A stretch of DNA of 64,000 nucleotides from Tepidibacter aestuarii (GCF_934924865.1 NZ_OW235315.1:1674001-1738000); one strand, 5' to 3'; shown: positions 17,990 through 27,037, counted from the first letter of the stretch. The notes: generated from the letters alone by a model not told the origin. A program made the numbers and translations.

Positions 17990-19390
17990 TCAATTTATCT
18001 TAAAATGCGTCTTTATCTTATCGACTCCAATCTCTGGTCTTTTCATTAAAAGTATGATAAATAATGTTACTAATATCAGTCCTTTAAATACACTACTCAT
18101 AGTTATACTCCACCAAACTCCTTTAATTCCTAAAACCGTAAAGGTAGATAAAAAATATGCAGCTGGAACTCTTGCTCCAGTAAATAGTATACTTACCCAT
18201 GAAGGTATTTTAGTTTTTCCTAACCCATTAAATGCACCTGCTGTTGTTATTTCTACACACATAAATAGTTGAGATAAACCTAATATTCTCAGATAAATAG
18301 TTCCCATTTTTAAAGGTTCTTCTCCTGATATAAATAGCTTAAATATTGGTTCAGCTTGAAATACTAAGAGGCATGTCACCCCAATACCAAATACAGATAC
18401 AATTGAAAGAGCTGAAAAATATCCCTTATATATTCTGTCCCATTTTTGTGCTCCATAGTTCTGCCCTACAAAGGCACTAAGAGCTGTTTGAAACCCTCCT
18501 GCAGTCATCCATGATAGTGATTCAATCATAGAACCTACCTTTTGCACACCAATTCCAACAGGGTCTATATTTGAAATTATTCTTGCTATTAACATGCTAT
18601 AGAAAGTAAAAAGCCCGCTTTGAATAGCAACAGGTGTACCTATTTTTAGTATATCATTTATATATGGAACTTCAACTTTTAAAAATATATTAAATCCATT
18701 AAATAAAGCTTTTCCATTTTTACTCATCCTAATTGCTATTATAAATACAATAGTAACTAGAGTCTGTGAAATAATTGTTGCTAGTGCCGCCCCTTTTACG
18801 CCCATTTCACTAAAAGGCCCTATACCATTTATCATCAATGGGTCTAAAATCAAATTTAGAAATAATCCTATAAAATTCATTATTAAAGGAGTTACGCTAT
18901 CTCCTGAACCGTTAAATATTGCTGTAAATACTGGATTAATAAAATAGAAAATAAATCCAAATCCTATTATTGAAAGATACTCGACAGACATAGTATTTAT
19001 AACTTGATTTTCGATATTAAAAAATCCTATTAGGTTTTCCTTAAATATTAATATTACCCCTGTGTAAAATACGCCAAGTACTAAAATTATCTCAATTGCA
19101 GTTTTTATATATTTTTTAGTATCCTCAAACCTATTCTCTCCTATAGATTGAGCAACTTTAACTTCTACTCCAGTTTTAGCAAGCATAATAAATGCCATTG
19201 CAAACCAGGAAAAAAATCCTGCGGTTCCAGCAGCTGAAACCGCTTGCCCAGAGGAATCATAATTACCTAACCAGAACATATCCATCATATTATAAGCCAT
19301 TTGTAAAAAAGATGTTAACATGATTGGCACTGCAAGTTTAAATAACCTCCCAATGATACTTCCTTGAGTGAGATCGACTCTATTTTTCAT
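17990..19390 (-). CDS. MATE-family multidrug efflux transporter
   Basis: A 466-residue MATE (NorM/DinF-like) exporter with twelve predicted helices in two homologous halves. The N terminus LTQGSIIGRLFKLAVPIMLT and WLGNYDSSGQAVSAAGTAG are typical, and the second half has NYGAQKWDRI. MATE proteins expel cationic drugs or toxic metabolites using Na+ or H+ gradients. GGGAAGATG precedes the ATG at 19388-19390 on the minus strand. It is a single gene; no adjacent regulator. Confidence 0.92.
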   Translation of the reverse strand: MKNRVDLTQGSIIGRLFKLAVPIMLTSFLQMAYNMMDMFWLGNYDSSGQAVSAAGTAGFFSWFAMAFIMLAKTGVEVKVAQSIGENRFEDTKKYIKTAIEIILVLGVFYTGVILIFKENLIGFFNIENQVINTMSVEYLSIIGFGFIFYFINPVFTAIFNGSGDSVTPLIMNFIGLFLNLILDPLMINGIGPFSEMGVKGAALATIISQTLVTIVFIIAIRMSKNGKALFNGFNIFLKVEVPYINDILKIGTPVAIQSGLFTFYSMLIARIISNIDPVGIGVQKVGSMIESLSWMTAGGFQTALSAFVGQNYGAQKWDRIYKGYFSALSIVSVFGIGVTCLLVFQAEPIFKLFISGEEPLKMGTIYLRILGLSQLFMCVEITTAGAFNGLGKTKIPSWVSILFTGARVPAAYFLSTFTVLGIKGVWWSITMSSVFKGLILVTLFIILLMKRPEIGVDKIKTHFKIN

Positions 19391-19654
19391 AAATCATCTT
19401 CCCTTCATTTAATGCTGAATAATAACTATTAAAAACAAATATTTATATTAATGTATTTAATTTTATAATTCTAGATTTTTGATAATTTAATTTTCTAAGA
19501 ATCAAAATAATTATACACGTATTTATAAGTAGTAACAACAGTATGTTTATTAATTATTTGAATTTACATATAAGTCATATGTATAGATAAATAATACTAT
19601 TTTTATTAAACTTGCTCGTATAACTTTATTTACTTTCCTATTGACATAGATTCA

Positions 19655-19745
19655 AAAATAATAACTGATTAATAGTATAACAATTTATGGAAAATGTTGT
19701 ATAATAAAAATAAGCTTATAATCTTTGATTTAAAGAATTCTTTTA
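19655..19745 (+). promoter_or_regulatory. Duplicated promoter module, copy A
   Basis: AATAATAACTGATTAATAGT, then ACAATTTATGGAAAATGTTG, then TATAATAAAAATAAGC and ATCTTTGATTTAAAGAATT. It matches base for base, with scattered changes, the 85 bases at 45590-45676 ahead of a GNAT gene. The TATAAT hexamer is a likely -10. Confidence 0.55.
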
Positions 19746-19796
19746 TTTGTAGTAAAATAAAATATAACTATTTTAAAATTGAGAAAAGCACTTAAT

Positions 19797-19859
19797 ATGA
19801 CTAATAAAGAAATGTTAGAGATATGTATAAAATGCCCTAATTATGAAGATGAATGCTAA
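19797..19859 (+). CDS. Possible 20-residue peptide downstream of the duplicated promoter
   Basis: ATG at 19797 opens a 20-codon frame MTNKEMLEICIKCPNYEDEC ending in TAA. Three cysteines are present. The ribosome binding site (GAGAAAAG) is weak, so this may equally be the beginning of a gene truncated by a stop. A hairpin GGTGATG / CATCACC at 19917-19950 with a T-rich tail follows. Confidence 0.25.
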   Translation: MTNKEMLEICIKCPNYEDEC

Positions 19860-19916
19860 ACGATGAAGTGAATGTATAAATTAGGTAGAACTCGCTACAA
19901 AACAATAACTGACCAA

Positions 19917-19968
19917 GGTGATGGAGAGACAATCAAGTCTTTTCATCACCCTTTAGTATTTTTAGGGA
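19917..19968 (+). terminator. Terminator-like hairpin
   Basis: Stem GGTGATG (19917-19923) / CATCACC (19944-19950), loop of 20 bases, then CTTTAGTATTTTT. It lies 57 bases after the 20-codon frame. Confidence 0.45.
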
Positions 19969-20120
19969 TAGAATACTAACTGCATAAACTAAATGCTGTA
20001 GTAAGCAAATGAACTTAAAAATAAGATATGATAAAATGGTAGTAGCAGGTAATAAAACTGTTGATACCATTAAATTTTAAATACAGTTTTTAACCTAAGG
20101 TGATGGGTAAGCTTGATTTC

Positions 20121-20303
20121 ATGAAAAAATAGTCAGTAGATGATTTAAGAGCTTTACCTCAAGCTGACAGTAAAGGTATTAAGAAACTCATCGGTAATAG
20201 CGATGATGGATTTAAGTTTTTTAAAAATCAAATTGATGTAAGTACTATGAAAGAAGTTAAACTAGGAGTTTTTATTGGTAAAGATGTTAAAAAGGGGATA
20301 TAT
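20121..20303 (+). pseudogene. Short unidentified reading frame with a stop at codon 4, in frame with the next gene
   Basis: ATG-AAA-AAA-TAG at 20121-20132 is followed, in the same frame and without further stops, by 57 codons (for example DLRALPQADSKGIKKLIG and FKFFKNQIDVSTMKEV) that read directly into the start of the gene at 20304. AAGGTGATGG precedes the ATG. The composition looks like real protein. I do not recognise the family. Either the stop killed a small gene or the frame is a leftover of an older, longer gene. Confidence 0.45.
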
Positions 20304-21197
20304 ATGAAAAAGAAGAATTTATATTTCATCATTAGTGCACTTGTTCTATCGAATTTATTCACTTTATTCAGATTGAATAATATAGAAAATTTAATACATA
20401 ATCGTTTTGAGGAAAGAGCTATTGCTGAAGATAATTTAAAAACTGAAATAAATAATATCTATTCAAATGTTGAAAAAATGCTTGAAAAAAAAGCAAGTAT
20501 TCTAGATAATTATAGCATTAAATTTGGTACTTTGGAATCTACTAATTATACTGTTCCAGTTACTGTAGACTTAACACCAAAAGAATATTCTGAGGAATTA
20601 ATTGCTAAATTGCAACTAAATGGTAAAGAGATTGATATGCAAAAAAATGGAACATCGTTTACTGTAATAACTGATGCATATATTTTTGAACCTTTAGAAA
20701 TTAAAGTTATTTTAGAAAAGAATAGTATAGAAAAAATAGAAACTCTTGAAACTCGTTCTAGGTTAGAATCAAAATATCTTTTAGGTATCCATGGAGGATT
20801 TAGTGGGCAATCAACATATGGTAACTCAAAATACACATATAATGGAAAAATTGAACTTTATGTTTATAATACGAAAAACAATAAACCGGTAAAAGTTAGT
20901 ATTGTTAAAGATATTAATGGAAAAATTGTTGATGAAAAGCCAATAAATGTATCAGATTATATATTAATACCTTTTAATGAGAAGATAGACCTTGGTGCTA
21001 GTGATAACCTTACAGTATATGCTAAAGTGCAAGATTCTTACGGTCTTAATTATAAATATATAATATTTATAGAGCAAATAGATGAGAAGGGTAAGCATGT
21101 AGATGACTACGATATACAACCTATGCATCGAGATCTTAAAGAAATAAGAGATAAAAATAATAATCTATTATATGAGCGAAAGTATGAAATTGACTAA
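20304..21197 (+). CDS. Membrane-anchored protein of unknown function
   Basis: A 297-residue protein with one N-terminal membrane helix (about 5-22, LYFIISALVLSNLFTLF) followed by a short coiled-coil-like stretch and an extracytoplasmic region rich in beta-strand-like segments, perhaps two Ig-like domains. I do not recognise a family. The ATG at 20304 with AAAGGGG six bases upstream is preferred; the open frame continues upstream to the stop at 20130. A terminator follows at 21224. Confidence 0.7.
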   Translation: MKKKNLYFIISALVLSNLFTLFRLNNIENLIHNRFEERAIAEDNLKTEINNIYSNVEKMLEKKASILDNYSIKFGTLESTNYTVPVTVDLTPKEYSEELIAKLQLNGKEIDMQKNGTSFTVITDAYIFEPLEIKVILEKNSIEKIETLETRSRLESKYLLGIHGGFSGQSTYGNSKYTYNGKIELYVYNTKNNKPVKVSIVKDINGKIVDEKPINVSDYILIPFNEKIDLGASDNLTVYAKVQDSYGLNYKYIIFIEQIDEKGKHVDDYDIQPMHRDLKEIRDKNNNLLYERKYEID

Positions 21198-21223
21198 AAC
21201 AAATAGAATATCAAGAAAAAGAG

Positions 21224-21257
21224 AAAACTAAGAACTCAACGAAGCCTTAGTTTTTTA
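21224..21257 (+). terminator. Rho-independent terminator
   Basis: Stem AAAACTAAG / CTTAGTTTT with a loop of 13 bases and a TTTTTT tail, 27 bases after the anchored protein gene. Confidence 0.75.
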
Positions 21258-22124
21258 TTGGAGTAAAACCCACTAGGGTCACCATCGTATTTTTAGATTT
21301 AGTGTCAAAAAACTACTGCGTATAATTTGATTTATAAGTTATATATTGTTAGTAATTAACATATAAAAAATATAAAAATGAAGAAAAGCAACATCTAGGT
21401 ATGCAGATATAGGAAGCCCGATAGTTTTTTAACTCAATTAACTTTTGTATAATTATAATGGAATATTTACAGACAAGTTAAAACAATAAAGGTTTTAATT
21501 AAAATAAATAACCTAAGATATATATTATAAAAGTAATTCATAATTGGATTTGCTTCTTTAATATATCATTTCTTATATTGTGATTTTAGTATAAATTTTT
21601 TACATTTATTATAGTTAATATACATTATGAATATAACGAATATATATGTTTCAATTAAGTTTCTATATCAAATTAATTTTATTGGGTTTGTTAAAGAATA
21701 GTATTGGTATAATGATATTTCAAAGGGAACCTCTTTTGAGGTTCCCTTATTTCGTGATTTAATTACATAAAATGATGTATGTAAACTTATTCTAACTATC
21801 TGTGCATACTTTCTCATAGAGTAATCATTTGTGTAGCCTTATTATACCTAATTATTAGGAGATTATTCAATTTCAACACTATTCTTCAATAAAAGCATTT
21901 GTGAGATAGTTGAAAATATTTTGTTGAGTGAGATTGAAGATAAGTATTCTAAGGTTTATTTATTATTAATTTGAATAGATTGAAAAATAATTTAAGAAGT
22001 ATTAATGTTTAATTGTCGAATTCTCAACAGGATTGAAGCCATATATTAACAGTACAAAAGAGGATCATATATGGAGATAATAGATCATACATGCAACTTA
22101 ATGAGAAGAAAGGATTAGCATATT
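21258..22124. other. Gene-free stretch with one strong terminator hairpin
   Basis: No reading frame worth calling in about 870 bases. The hairpin AAGGGAACCTC / GAGGTTCCCTT at 21723-21748 (11 bp, TTTT loop) followed by ATTTC is a good terminator with no gene visible just upstream, so a small untranslated transcript from about 21600 is possible. Confidence 0.4.
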
Positions 22125-22550
22125 ATGTTAGAAATTATATGGATTATTGGAACAATTTTATTTATAATTGCAATGTTTATTATTTTTTCAATTGGTGAAG
22201 AAGATATTAATGTATTAATTAAAATAGTTAAATTAGAATACTTGTTGGCAACACCTATTTCTCTATATATGTGGATATATGAAAGTGTTAAGGCAGGGAA
22301 ATGGTTTGTATACAAACGGAGTTTACCTTTTGTTCTAGTGATTATGCTACTAGTTTACGCAATAATGATATTACTTATTTGGTGGATTTATAAAAGAAGA
22401 TCTCTCAATAAAAAATGGCCAACTTATATTGAGGATGAACGTTATTATTTACTTGAAGATAGTTTATTAAGGTTATTATCATTTAGTATTCTTACAATAC
22501 CTATATTCACAATAGGTACTATAATTATTACTGTTAAAGGTCTTAAGTAA
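22125..22550 (+). CDS. Small membrane protein of unknown function
   Basis: A 141-residue protein with four hydrophobic helices (about 3-22, 28-45, 65-85, 118-138) and a short polar loop RRSLNKKWPTYIEDERYY. No family recognised. GAAAGGATT lies 12-20 bases before the ATG, a weak but usable site. Confidence 0.6.
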   Translation: MLEIIWIIGTILFIIAMFIIFSIGEEDINVLIKIVKLEYLLATPISLYMWIYESVKAGKWFVYKRSLPFVLVIMLLVYAIMILLIWWIYKRRSLNKKWPTYIEDERYYLLEDSLLRLLSFSILTIPIFTIGTIIITVKGLK

Positions 22551-22723
22551 TAATCAGGAACATTTTTTAGTTATGAATTAAATAAATTAAACAGAGGATA
22601 TAGTTTAAAAGTTATGTGCTCTATGGCATTGCCACAGCTAAATATTAAGAATATGAATAACATTGCCATACTTATTGTAGTATAAAAATCATATTTAGAC
22701 TAAATATCTTGGAGGTGATAACT

Positions 22724-22993
22724 TTGTCTATACAAAAATGTTGCAATTGTTCTAAGCCATTCAGTTATAAGGAGATTTTTTGTTCTATTTGGGGCGGTTA
22801 CAGGGCAATAGAATGTAATTACTGCAAAACTAAACACTTTATTGATACATCGAATAAAATAGTATTTGGATTATTTCTATTTCCATTTTTCTTTTATAAA
22901 GGCTCATACAGAATCGTAGTCATTGTACTTTGGATTTCCTTAATAAGCTCAATGTCTCCATTCTTTGTAAAATATAAAATAGATAAAAAATAA
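22724..22993 (+). CDS. CXXC-20-CXXC family small membrane protein
   Basis: An 89-residue protein with a zinc-ribbon-like arrangement: KCCNCSKPF, about 21 residues, then ECNYCKTKHF, followed by two hydrophobic segments. This is the layout of the small 'cxxc_20_cxxc' family of Firmicutes, function unknown. The start is TTG 22724: GGAGGTGA at 22711 is ideally placed for it, whereas the upstream in-frame codon at 22709 overlaps the site. Its stop lies 14 bases before a repeat copy. Confidence 0.75.
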   Translation: MSIQKCCNCSKPFSYKEIFCSIWGGYRAIECNYCKTKHFIDTSNKIVFGLFLFPFFFYKGSYRIVVIVLWISLISSMSPFFVKYKIDKK

Positions 22994-23007
22994 TATTAAC
23001 TAATAAA

Positions 23008-23119
23008 GGACAAGTCATGCTTGTACCACTAATGGGGGACACCTTAACAAGAATGCGTTATACATTTAAAAACAACTACCTGTTTATTAAGTAAGGAGGC
23101 TTAGAGTCACCTTCTTTTT
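23008..23119 (+). repeat. Dispersed repeat core, copy 3
   Basis: GGACAAGTCATGCTTGTACC, TGGGGGACACCTTA, AACAAGAATGCG, AACTACCTGTTTATTAAG and GGAGGC-TTAGAGTC-ACCTTCTTTTT. It starts 14 bases after the stop of the CXXC-20-CXXC gene. Confidence 0.88.
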
Positions 23120-23273
23120 AATTATTGGCTATGTTTTAAAATAGTGTTGAAAATATACTCATAATTTAAGAAGAAAAAATATTTCTCCTTAAACAAATAA
23201 TAAAAATCATATTAAATTATTTTTAAACACTACTATTCAATATGCCTTTTATTAAATCTTTTACTTGTTATAT

Positions 23274-23714
23274 TTAACTAATAAAAGACTTTCTAAATTT
23301 AAAGTAAACAATCGTAGCAACTATAATACCAATTAAAGAAGCAATCATATCCTTGTTATCCCATACTCCTAAATTAAATATTACATGAAGATATTCTATA
23401 AGTGCAAAAATACTTATATTAAGCACATTAATTAACCATATAAACTTAGAATTGCTAATTACATTTGTAGTTTTAAATAATATAGGAACTACGTAAAAAA
23501 TACCTATCAATGTAAAAAGGAAACTTGGTATAAGATTTGGTGCTGTCCAGGCAAACAAGGTAGTGTAATAATTATCTAATTTATATAAATTCCCCCTAAA
23601 CATATAGACTAACATAAATAGAACATATATTATTAAAATAGTTCCTTTTAGATACTTGTATGCTTTGCCATTAAAAAGAGTTTTATCAGCATTACTTAGT
23701 TTTAAATTATTCAT
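23274..23714 (-). CDS. Four-helix membrane protein of unknown function
   Basis: A 146-residue protein with four hydrophobic helices. The start MNNLKLSNADKTLFNG (ATG at 23712-23714) is chosen because GGAGGTG sits six bases upstream on the minus strand; the longer in-frame start at 23729 overlaps that site. No family recognised. It faces into repeat copy 3. Confidence 0.65.
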   Translation of the reverse strand: MNNLKLSNADKTLFNGKAYKYLKGTILIIYVLFMLVYMFRGNLYKLDNYYTTLFAWTAPNLIPSFLFTLIGIFYVVPILFKTTNVISNSKFIWLINVLNISIFALIEYLHVIFNLGVWDNKDMIASLIGIIVATIVYFKFRKSFIS

Positions 23715-23933
23715 TGTATTCACCTCCATATTTAAACTTCATATTACTATAAGTGCGTAAAATTATAGTATATTTATATGTCAATTATAATATTGATTTT
23801 AAGTAACGGTATAAAATTATAAATTAGATGTTTATATTGAGAGCACATAAACTCACTACTTGGAATAATGCACGATAGTTATCATGTGATGCAAAATAGC
23901 TAATGATAATAGAAATTATATTTGTTAAAAAAT

Positions 23934-24045
23934 GGACAAGTTATGCTTGTACTATTAATGGGCATACCCCAACAAGAATGCGTTTACATTTTAAAAATAA
24001 CTATCTGCTTATTGAGAAAGGAAACTTGGAGTCAACTTCTTTTTA
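23934..24045 (+). repeat. Dispersed repeat core, copy 4
   Basis: GGACAAGTTATGCTTGTACT, TGGGCATACCCCA, ACAAGAATGCG, AACTATCTGCTTATTGAG and GGAAACTTGGAGTC-AACTTCTTTTT. The reading frame of the pseudogene that follows runs out of its 3' hairpin. Confidence 0.88.
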
Positions 24046-24060
24046 ATTTTAGTTATTCTT

Positions 24061-24246
24061 GCATTCAAAATAAATCAAGATTTAAAGGATAATTTAGAAA
24101 AGATAACAAAAAAGAAAAATATATCTCTTATAGATGTAACAAGAAAAGTTTTGTATGAATATATTAACAAAAATAAAGAATTAATACAAATTTATCTAAA
24201 TGAAACATACAAGGATATTTTAATCTCTGTATGTCTCATAAAATAA
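24061..24246 (+). pseudogene. 5'-truncated ribbon-helix-helix-like gene fused to the repeat edge
   Basis: The frame FKINQDLKDNLEKITKKKN then ISLIDVTRKVLYEYINKN reads like a small ribbon-helix-helix (Arc/MetJ-like) DNA-binding protein such as an antitoxin, and ends with TAA at 24244. There is no start codon; upstream, the frame runs into repeat copy 4. The 5' part was therefore lost at the repeat junction, or the protein starts at a non-standard codon. Confidence 0.5.
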
Positions 24247-24259
24247 GATTTATTCATAT

Positions 24260-24925
24260 TTATTCTCCAGTATCAATAATTAATGAATAATCTGTATCAT
24301 TAACTGCAGCATAAAAGATATAATCAATATTATAGAAACCTTTTGATTTTAGCTCTTTTATTAACCATTGTTCAGTTTTATTAATTAGGTTTAAGTTCTT
24401 ATGTTTGATTTTACCTTCAATAACAACAGCAATTGGAAGACCTTCATACTCTGTTTTGATATTTAAATGTTTTGGTGTAATTGCAACCATATCTGGTTTT
24501 GGTAAGATACTTAATTGGCCATTTGGCTCTAAAATAGCATATTCTATATCTTGAATATATGGATGGCCAGAAGCTCTAATAGCAGATAGCAGTTCATTTA
24601 AAGAATAACGGCTGCTTTTTAAGTTGGATTTAATAATTTTTCCATGTTTAATTAAAATAGTAGGCTGTCCAATAATAAATTTATTTAGCCATTGCAAAAG
24701 ACTAAGCTTGGAAATTAGGACATGTACGATTGATATTACAATTATACCAACAATTGTCTCCATCATTCCATCAACTTTAAGAGGTTGGAAGGATAAATAT
24801 GATAAAAATACAATTGTCATAAAATCATGTGGGGTTAATTGGGCCAATACGGACTTTCCTAGAAATCGTATTATTATAACTAGAAATATAAATAAAAAAA
24901 CTAATTTTGCTATAAAAATCAACAT
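24260..24925 (-). CDS. DUF421 (YetF-like) membrane protein
   Basis: A 221-residue YetF/YdfR-type protein. Three N-terminal helices (about 1-80) are followed by a soluble domain containing GQPTILIKHGKI, SRYSLNELLSAIRASGHP and DIEYAILEPNGQLSILPK, all typical of DUF421. The family is common in spore-forming Firmicutes and acts at the membrane in an unknown way. AGAGGTGT precedes the ATG on the minus strand. It is convergent with the truncated RHH-like fragment. Confidence 0.88.
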   Translation of the reverse strand: MLIFIAKLVFLFIFLVIIIRFLGKSVLAQLTPHDFMTIVFLSYLSFQPLKVDGMMETIVGIIVISIVHVLISKLSLLQWLNKFIIGQPTILIKHGKIIKSNLKSSRYSLNELLSAIRASGHPYIQDIEYAILEPNGQLSILPKPDMVAITPKHLNIKTEYEGLPIAVVIEGKIKHKNLNLINKTEQWLIKELKSKGFYNIDYIFYAAVNDTDYSLIIDTGE

Positions 24926-25172
24926 TTAGTACACCTCTAATTTATTTTCTTTCATTAAAATTAAGCATTTCCTTAATAAAGTATTTTATTCATATTTTTC
25001 TTTTAATTGGGAGAGGCTACATACTGCAAAATGATTCCAATAATCATAGCAAATAATAAATAATCTATGTGAGTTTAATACACGTAGTATCAGGCACCAT
25101 ATAGCTACTATAAATATGCATTATAAGAATTTCGAAGTTAGTTTAAGGATCGATTGACATAAGAGATAAAAT

Positions 25173-25287
25173 GGACAAGATATGCTTGTACTACTAATGG
25201 GGAACACCCCAATAAGAATGCTTTTTATACTTTAAAAATAATTACCTGCTAATTAAAAGGAAGGTAACTTGGAGTCACCTTCCTTTT
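25173..25287 (+). repeat. Dispersed repeat core, copy 5 (best 3' hairpin)
   Basis: GGACAAGATATGCTTGTACT, ATGGGGAACACCCCA, ATAAGAATGC, ATTACCTGCTAATTAAAAG, then GGAAGGTAACT-TGG-AGTCACCTTCC and TTTTAAT. The last hairpin pairs nearly perfectly, which makes this a good reference copy. Confidence 0.9.
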
Positions 25288-25703
25288 AATATATTTAATA
25301 AAGTATATTAATATTTTTAAATGTATAGAACATGAACAAGCAAATATTCAGAAGTAATAATATGAAACTTCAAAAAACAAATAATTAATTTACTAGAATG
25401 CTTAAGAAAAAACAACTTAACTAAAAACTACGAATTTCACCGCAAAAAACGAATATACTAATAAAAAATAAAATGAAAAAGGTAATTAAATGAGCATTAC
25501 GAATTCATACATGTAACAGATGGAGAAAATTTCAAATGAGATAGATTGTCACTTAGACTTTACAGAAGTGGTGTAATTAACCATGTTTAAGATTCCTCAA
25601 GCCTATATCATCCTAAGGTAATCTGATGTAGGCTTCACTGAGTTTTAAACACCTTGGGTTACAAGCTTAAATGGGGTAATATAAACCAAGGAGATGTCAG
25701 ATT
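25288..25703 (+). other. Leader of the exonuclease module with a long hairpin
   Basis: After the downstream arm of repeat copy 5 there is no gene. A hairpin AAGCCTATATCATC (25599-25612) / GATGTAGGCTT (25625-25635), with a 3-base bulge, lies 70 bases before the exonuclease start. A structured 5' leader is possible. Confidence 0.4.
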
Positions 25704-26312
25704 ATGAATAAGGGCTATGCATTAGATTTAGAGATGTGGTGTACTAAAACTAAAGATGATAGGGATGATCCAGATATTGTTAGTGTAGGTTTAGTAGACT
25801 TAGAAGGGGAAAGTGAATACTACACCCTAGTGAGACCATTCAAGAAGAAGAAGGAAGTTCCGACTTTTATGAAAGAACTATTAAACCTACCTGAAGAGGA
25901 GATGTGGAATGCACCTATGTTCCCTAAAATATACTATGAGTTAATTGGTGAAGGTGCACTTATAGGTGACCTGTACACATGGGGTAATTATGATGATAAA
26001 GCTTTGCGTCACTGTTGCAGAAAACATGGGACACCTTATATGTTTAAAGTTAAGGACTTCCAAGAGCATATTGCCACATTAACCAATATACGCAGGAATT
26101 TAGCATTATCTGATTTACTTGAATTATTCTCCCTAAAAGAAGAAGGAACTAAACACAATGCTTTAGATGATGCTAAGAGTTTAAAGAAACTTATACTCTA
26201 CTTCAATGCTAATGAGAAAGAGTGCGTACATGCAATACGTAAGAAGTGCTATAAAACAGAACTAGCACAACTTCAAGAAAGATATAAGGATGTGATAGAT
26301 AATGTTAAATAA
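25704..26312 (+). CDS. DEDDh-type 3'-5' exonuclease, phage-like
   Basis: A 202-residue DnaQ-like nuclease. Motif I is ALDLEMW (Asp and Glu, residues 7-9), motif II is probably the Asp in WGNYDDKAL, and motif III is KHNALDDAKSL (His and Asp, about 150-156), the H-x4-D form of DEDDh exonucleases. Such proteins remove nucleotides from 3' ends of DNA or RNA. AAGGAGATG precedes the ATG. It overlaps the next small gene by 11 bases, and the dense overlapping genes look phage-derived. Confidence 0.75.
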   Translation: MNKGYALDLEMWCTKTKDDRDDPDIVSVGLVDLEGESEYYTLVRPFKKKKEVPTFMKELLNLPEEEMWNAPMFPKIYYELIGEGALIGDLYTWGNYDDKALRHCCRKHGTPYMFKVKDFQEHIATLTNIRRNLALSDLLELFSLKEEGTKHNALDDAKSLKKLILYFNANEKECVHAIRKKCYKTELAQLQERYKDVIDNVK

Positions 26313-26469
26313 AGGTGAAGTCCAAATAAACTTGGGGATACCCAACTACAACAACATCCTCTCTAAGTTAAAACAAATCATGGAAGACCCATCTCTAAAT
26401 GGATTACATGAAGGGGAAGAAAATATAAATCTATTACACCTAGGCTGTAGAACACATGGGACTTATTAA
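26302..26469 (+). CDS. Small protein overlapping the exonuclease
   Basis: A 55-residue frame starting at ATG 26302 inside the end of the exonuclease and ending TAA at 26469. It reads MLNKGEVQINLGIPNYNN at the start and HLGCRTHGTY at the end. The 11-base overlap suggests translational coupling. I do not recognise it; small, tightly packed genes of this type are common in phages. Confidence 0.5.
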   Translation: MLNKGEVQINLGIPNYNNILSKLKQIMEDPSLNGLHEGEENINLLHLGCRTHGTY

Positions 26470-26557
26470 ATATGTTTTAGAGGAAATACCAAATTTATCT
26501 TACTTGAGTAATGAAGATAAGAAACGTCACTTAGATGAAATAGAATCAGTGATATAG
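26456..26557 (+). CDS. 33-residue protein overlapping the preceding small gene
   Basis: ATG 26456 opens MGLIKYVLEEIPNLSYLSNE, ending DEIESVI-TAG at 26557, overlapping the previous frame by 14 bases. It looks like a small amphipathic helical peptide. A perfect terminator follows 13 bases later, which supports the three frames being one transcription unit. Confidence 0.4.
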   Translation: MGLIKYVLEEIPNLSYLSNEDKKRHLDEIESVI

Positions 26558-26570
26558 ATTTAAGATTCAT

Positions 26571-26608
26571 AAAGGACACACCTCTAATACATGGTGTGTC
26601 CTTTTATA
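26571..26608 (+). terminator. Rho-independent terminator of the exonuclease module
   Basis: Perfect 12-bp stem AAAGGACACACC / GGTGTGTCCTTT with a 10-base loop and TTTTAT tail. Confidence 0.85.
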
Positions 26609-26782
26609 GGAGTTATTTCTTTTTTGTATTTCTATTTTAAATATCTCCAATAGCATCTGTAACTATCTCTAACATCTTAAAATCCTTATTAAAGACTTTT
26701 AATTACTATATGATTTTGCTATGGATTTTATTTGTAGTAGAATATAGAAAATTGATTTGGGTATAGATTTATTAGAAAAAAT

Positions 26783-26865
26783 GGACAAATCATGCTTGTA
26801 CTACTAATGGGTCACACCCCAACAAGAATGCTTTTACATTTTAAAAATAATTACCTGCTAATTAA
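26783..26865 (+). repeat. Dispersed repeat core, copy 6 (3' hairpin deleted)
   Basis: GGACAAATCATGCTTGTACT, ATGGGTCACACCCCA, ACAAGAATGC, ATTACCTGCTAATTAAAG, then directly the downstream arm TATATGGGTATG. The terminator-like hairpin is cleanly missing, while the downstream arm (ACAATTAATAGAGGTGAACTGTA at about 26910, in part) is kept. The upstream arm (GAAAATTGATTTGGGTATAG) is shared with copies at 43030, 56734 and 59070. Confidence 0.85.
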
Positions 26866-26991
26866 AGTATATGGGTATGTTTAAATGTATAAAATAGTAA
26901 TAAGTATTTACAATTAATAGAGGTGAACTGTATCACATAAATAAATGAGGTCGTTACTTCATAGAAGGTTATAACTATATTAAGTCCTCAT

Positions 26992-27037
26992 AAAAATAGA
27001 CTAGAATGGAGAAATCTGCTCTAGTCTATTTTTATTT
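26992..27037 (+). terminator. Terminator after repeat copy 6
   Basis: Perfect 14-bp stem AAAAATAGACTAGA / TCTAGTCTATTTTT with a 14-base loop. No gene lies upstream after the repeat, so it would end a non-coding transcript that starts in or before the repeat. The copy at 63039 has a comparable terminator at 63285. Confidence 0.75.
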
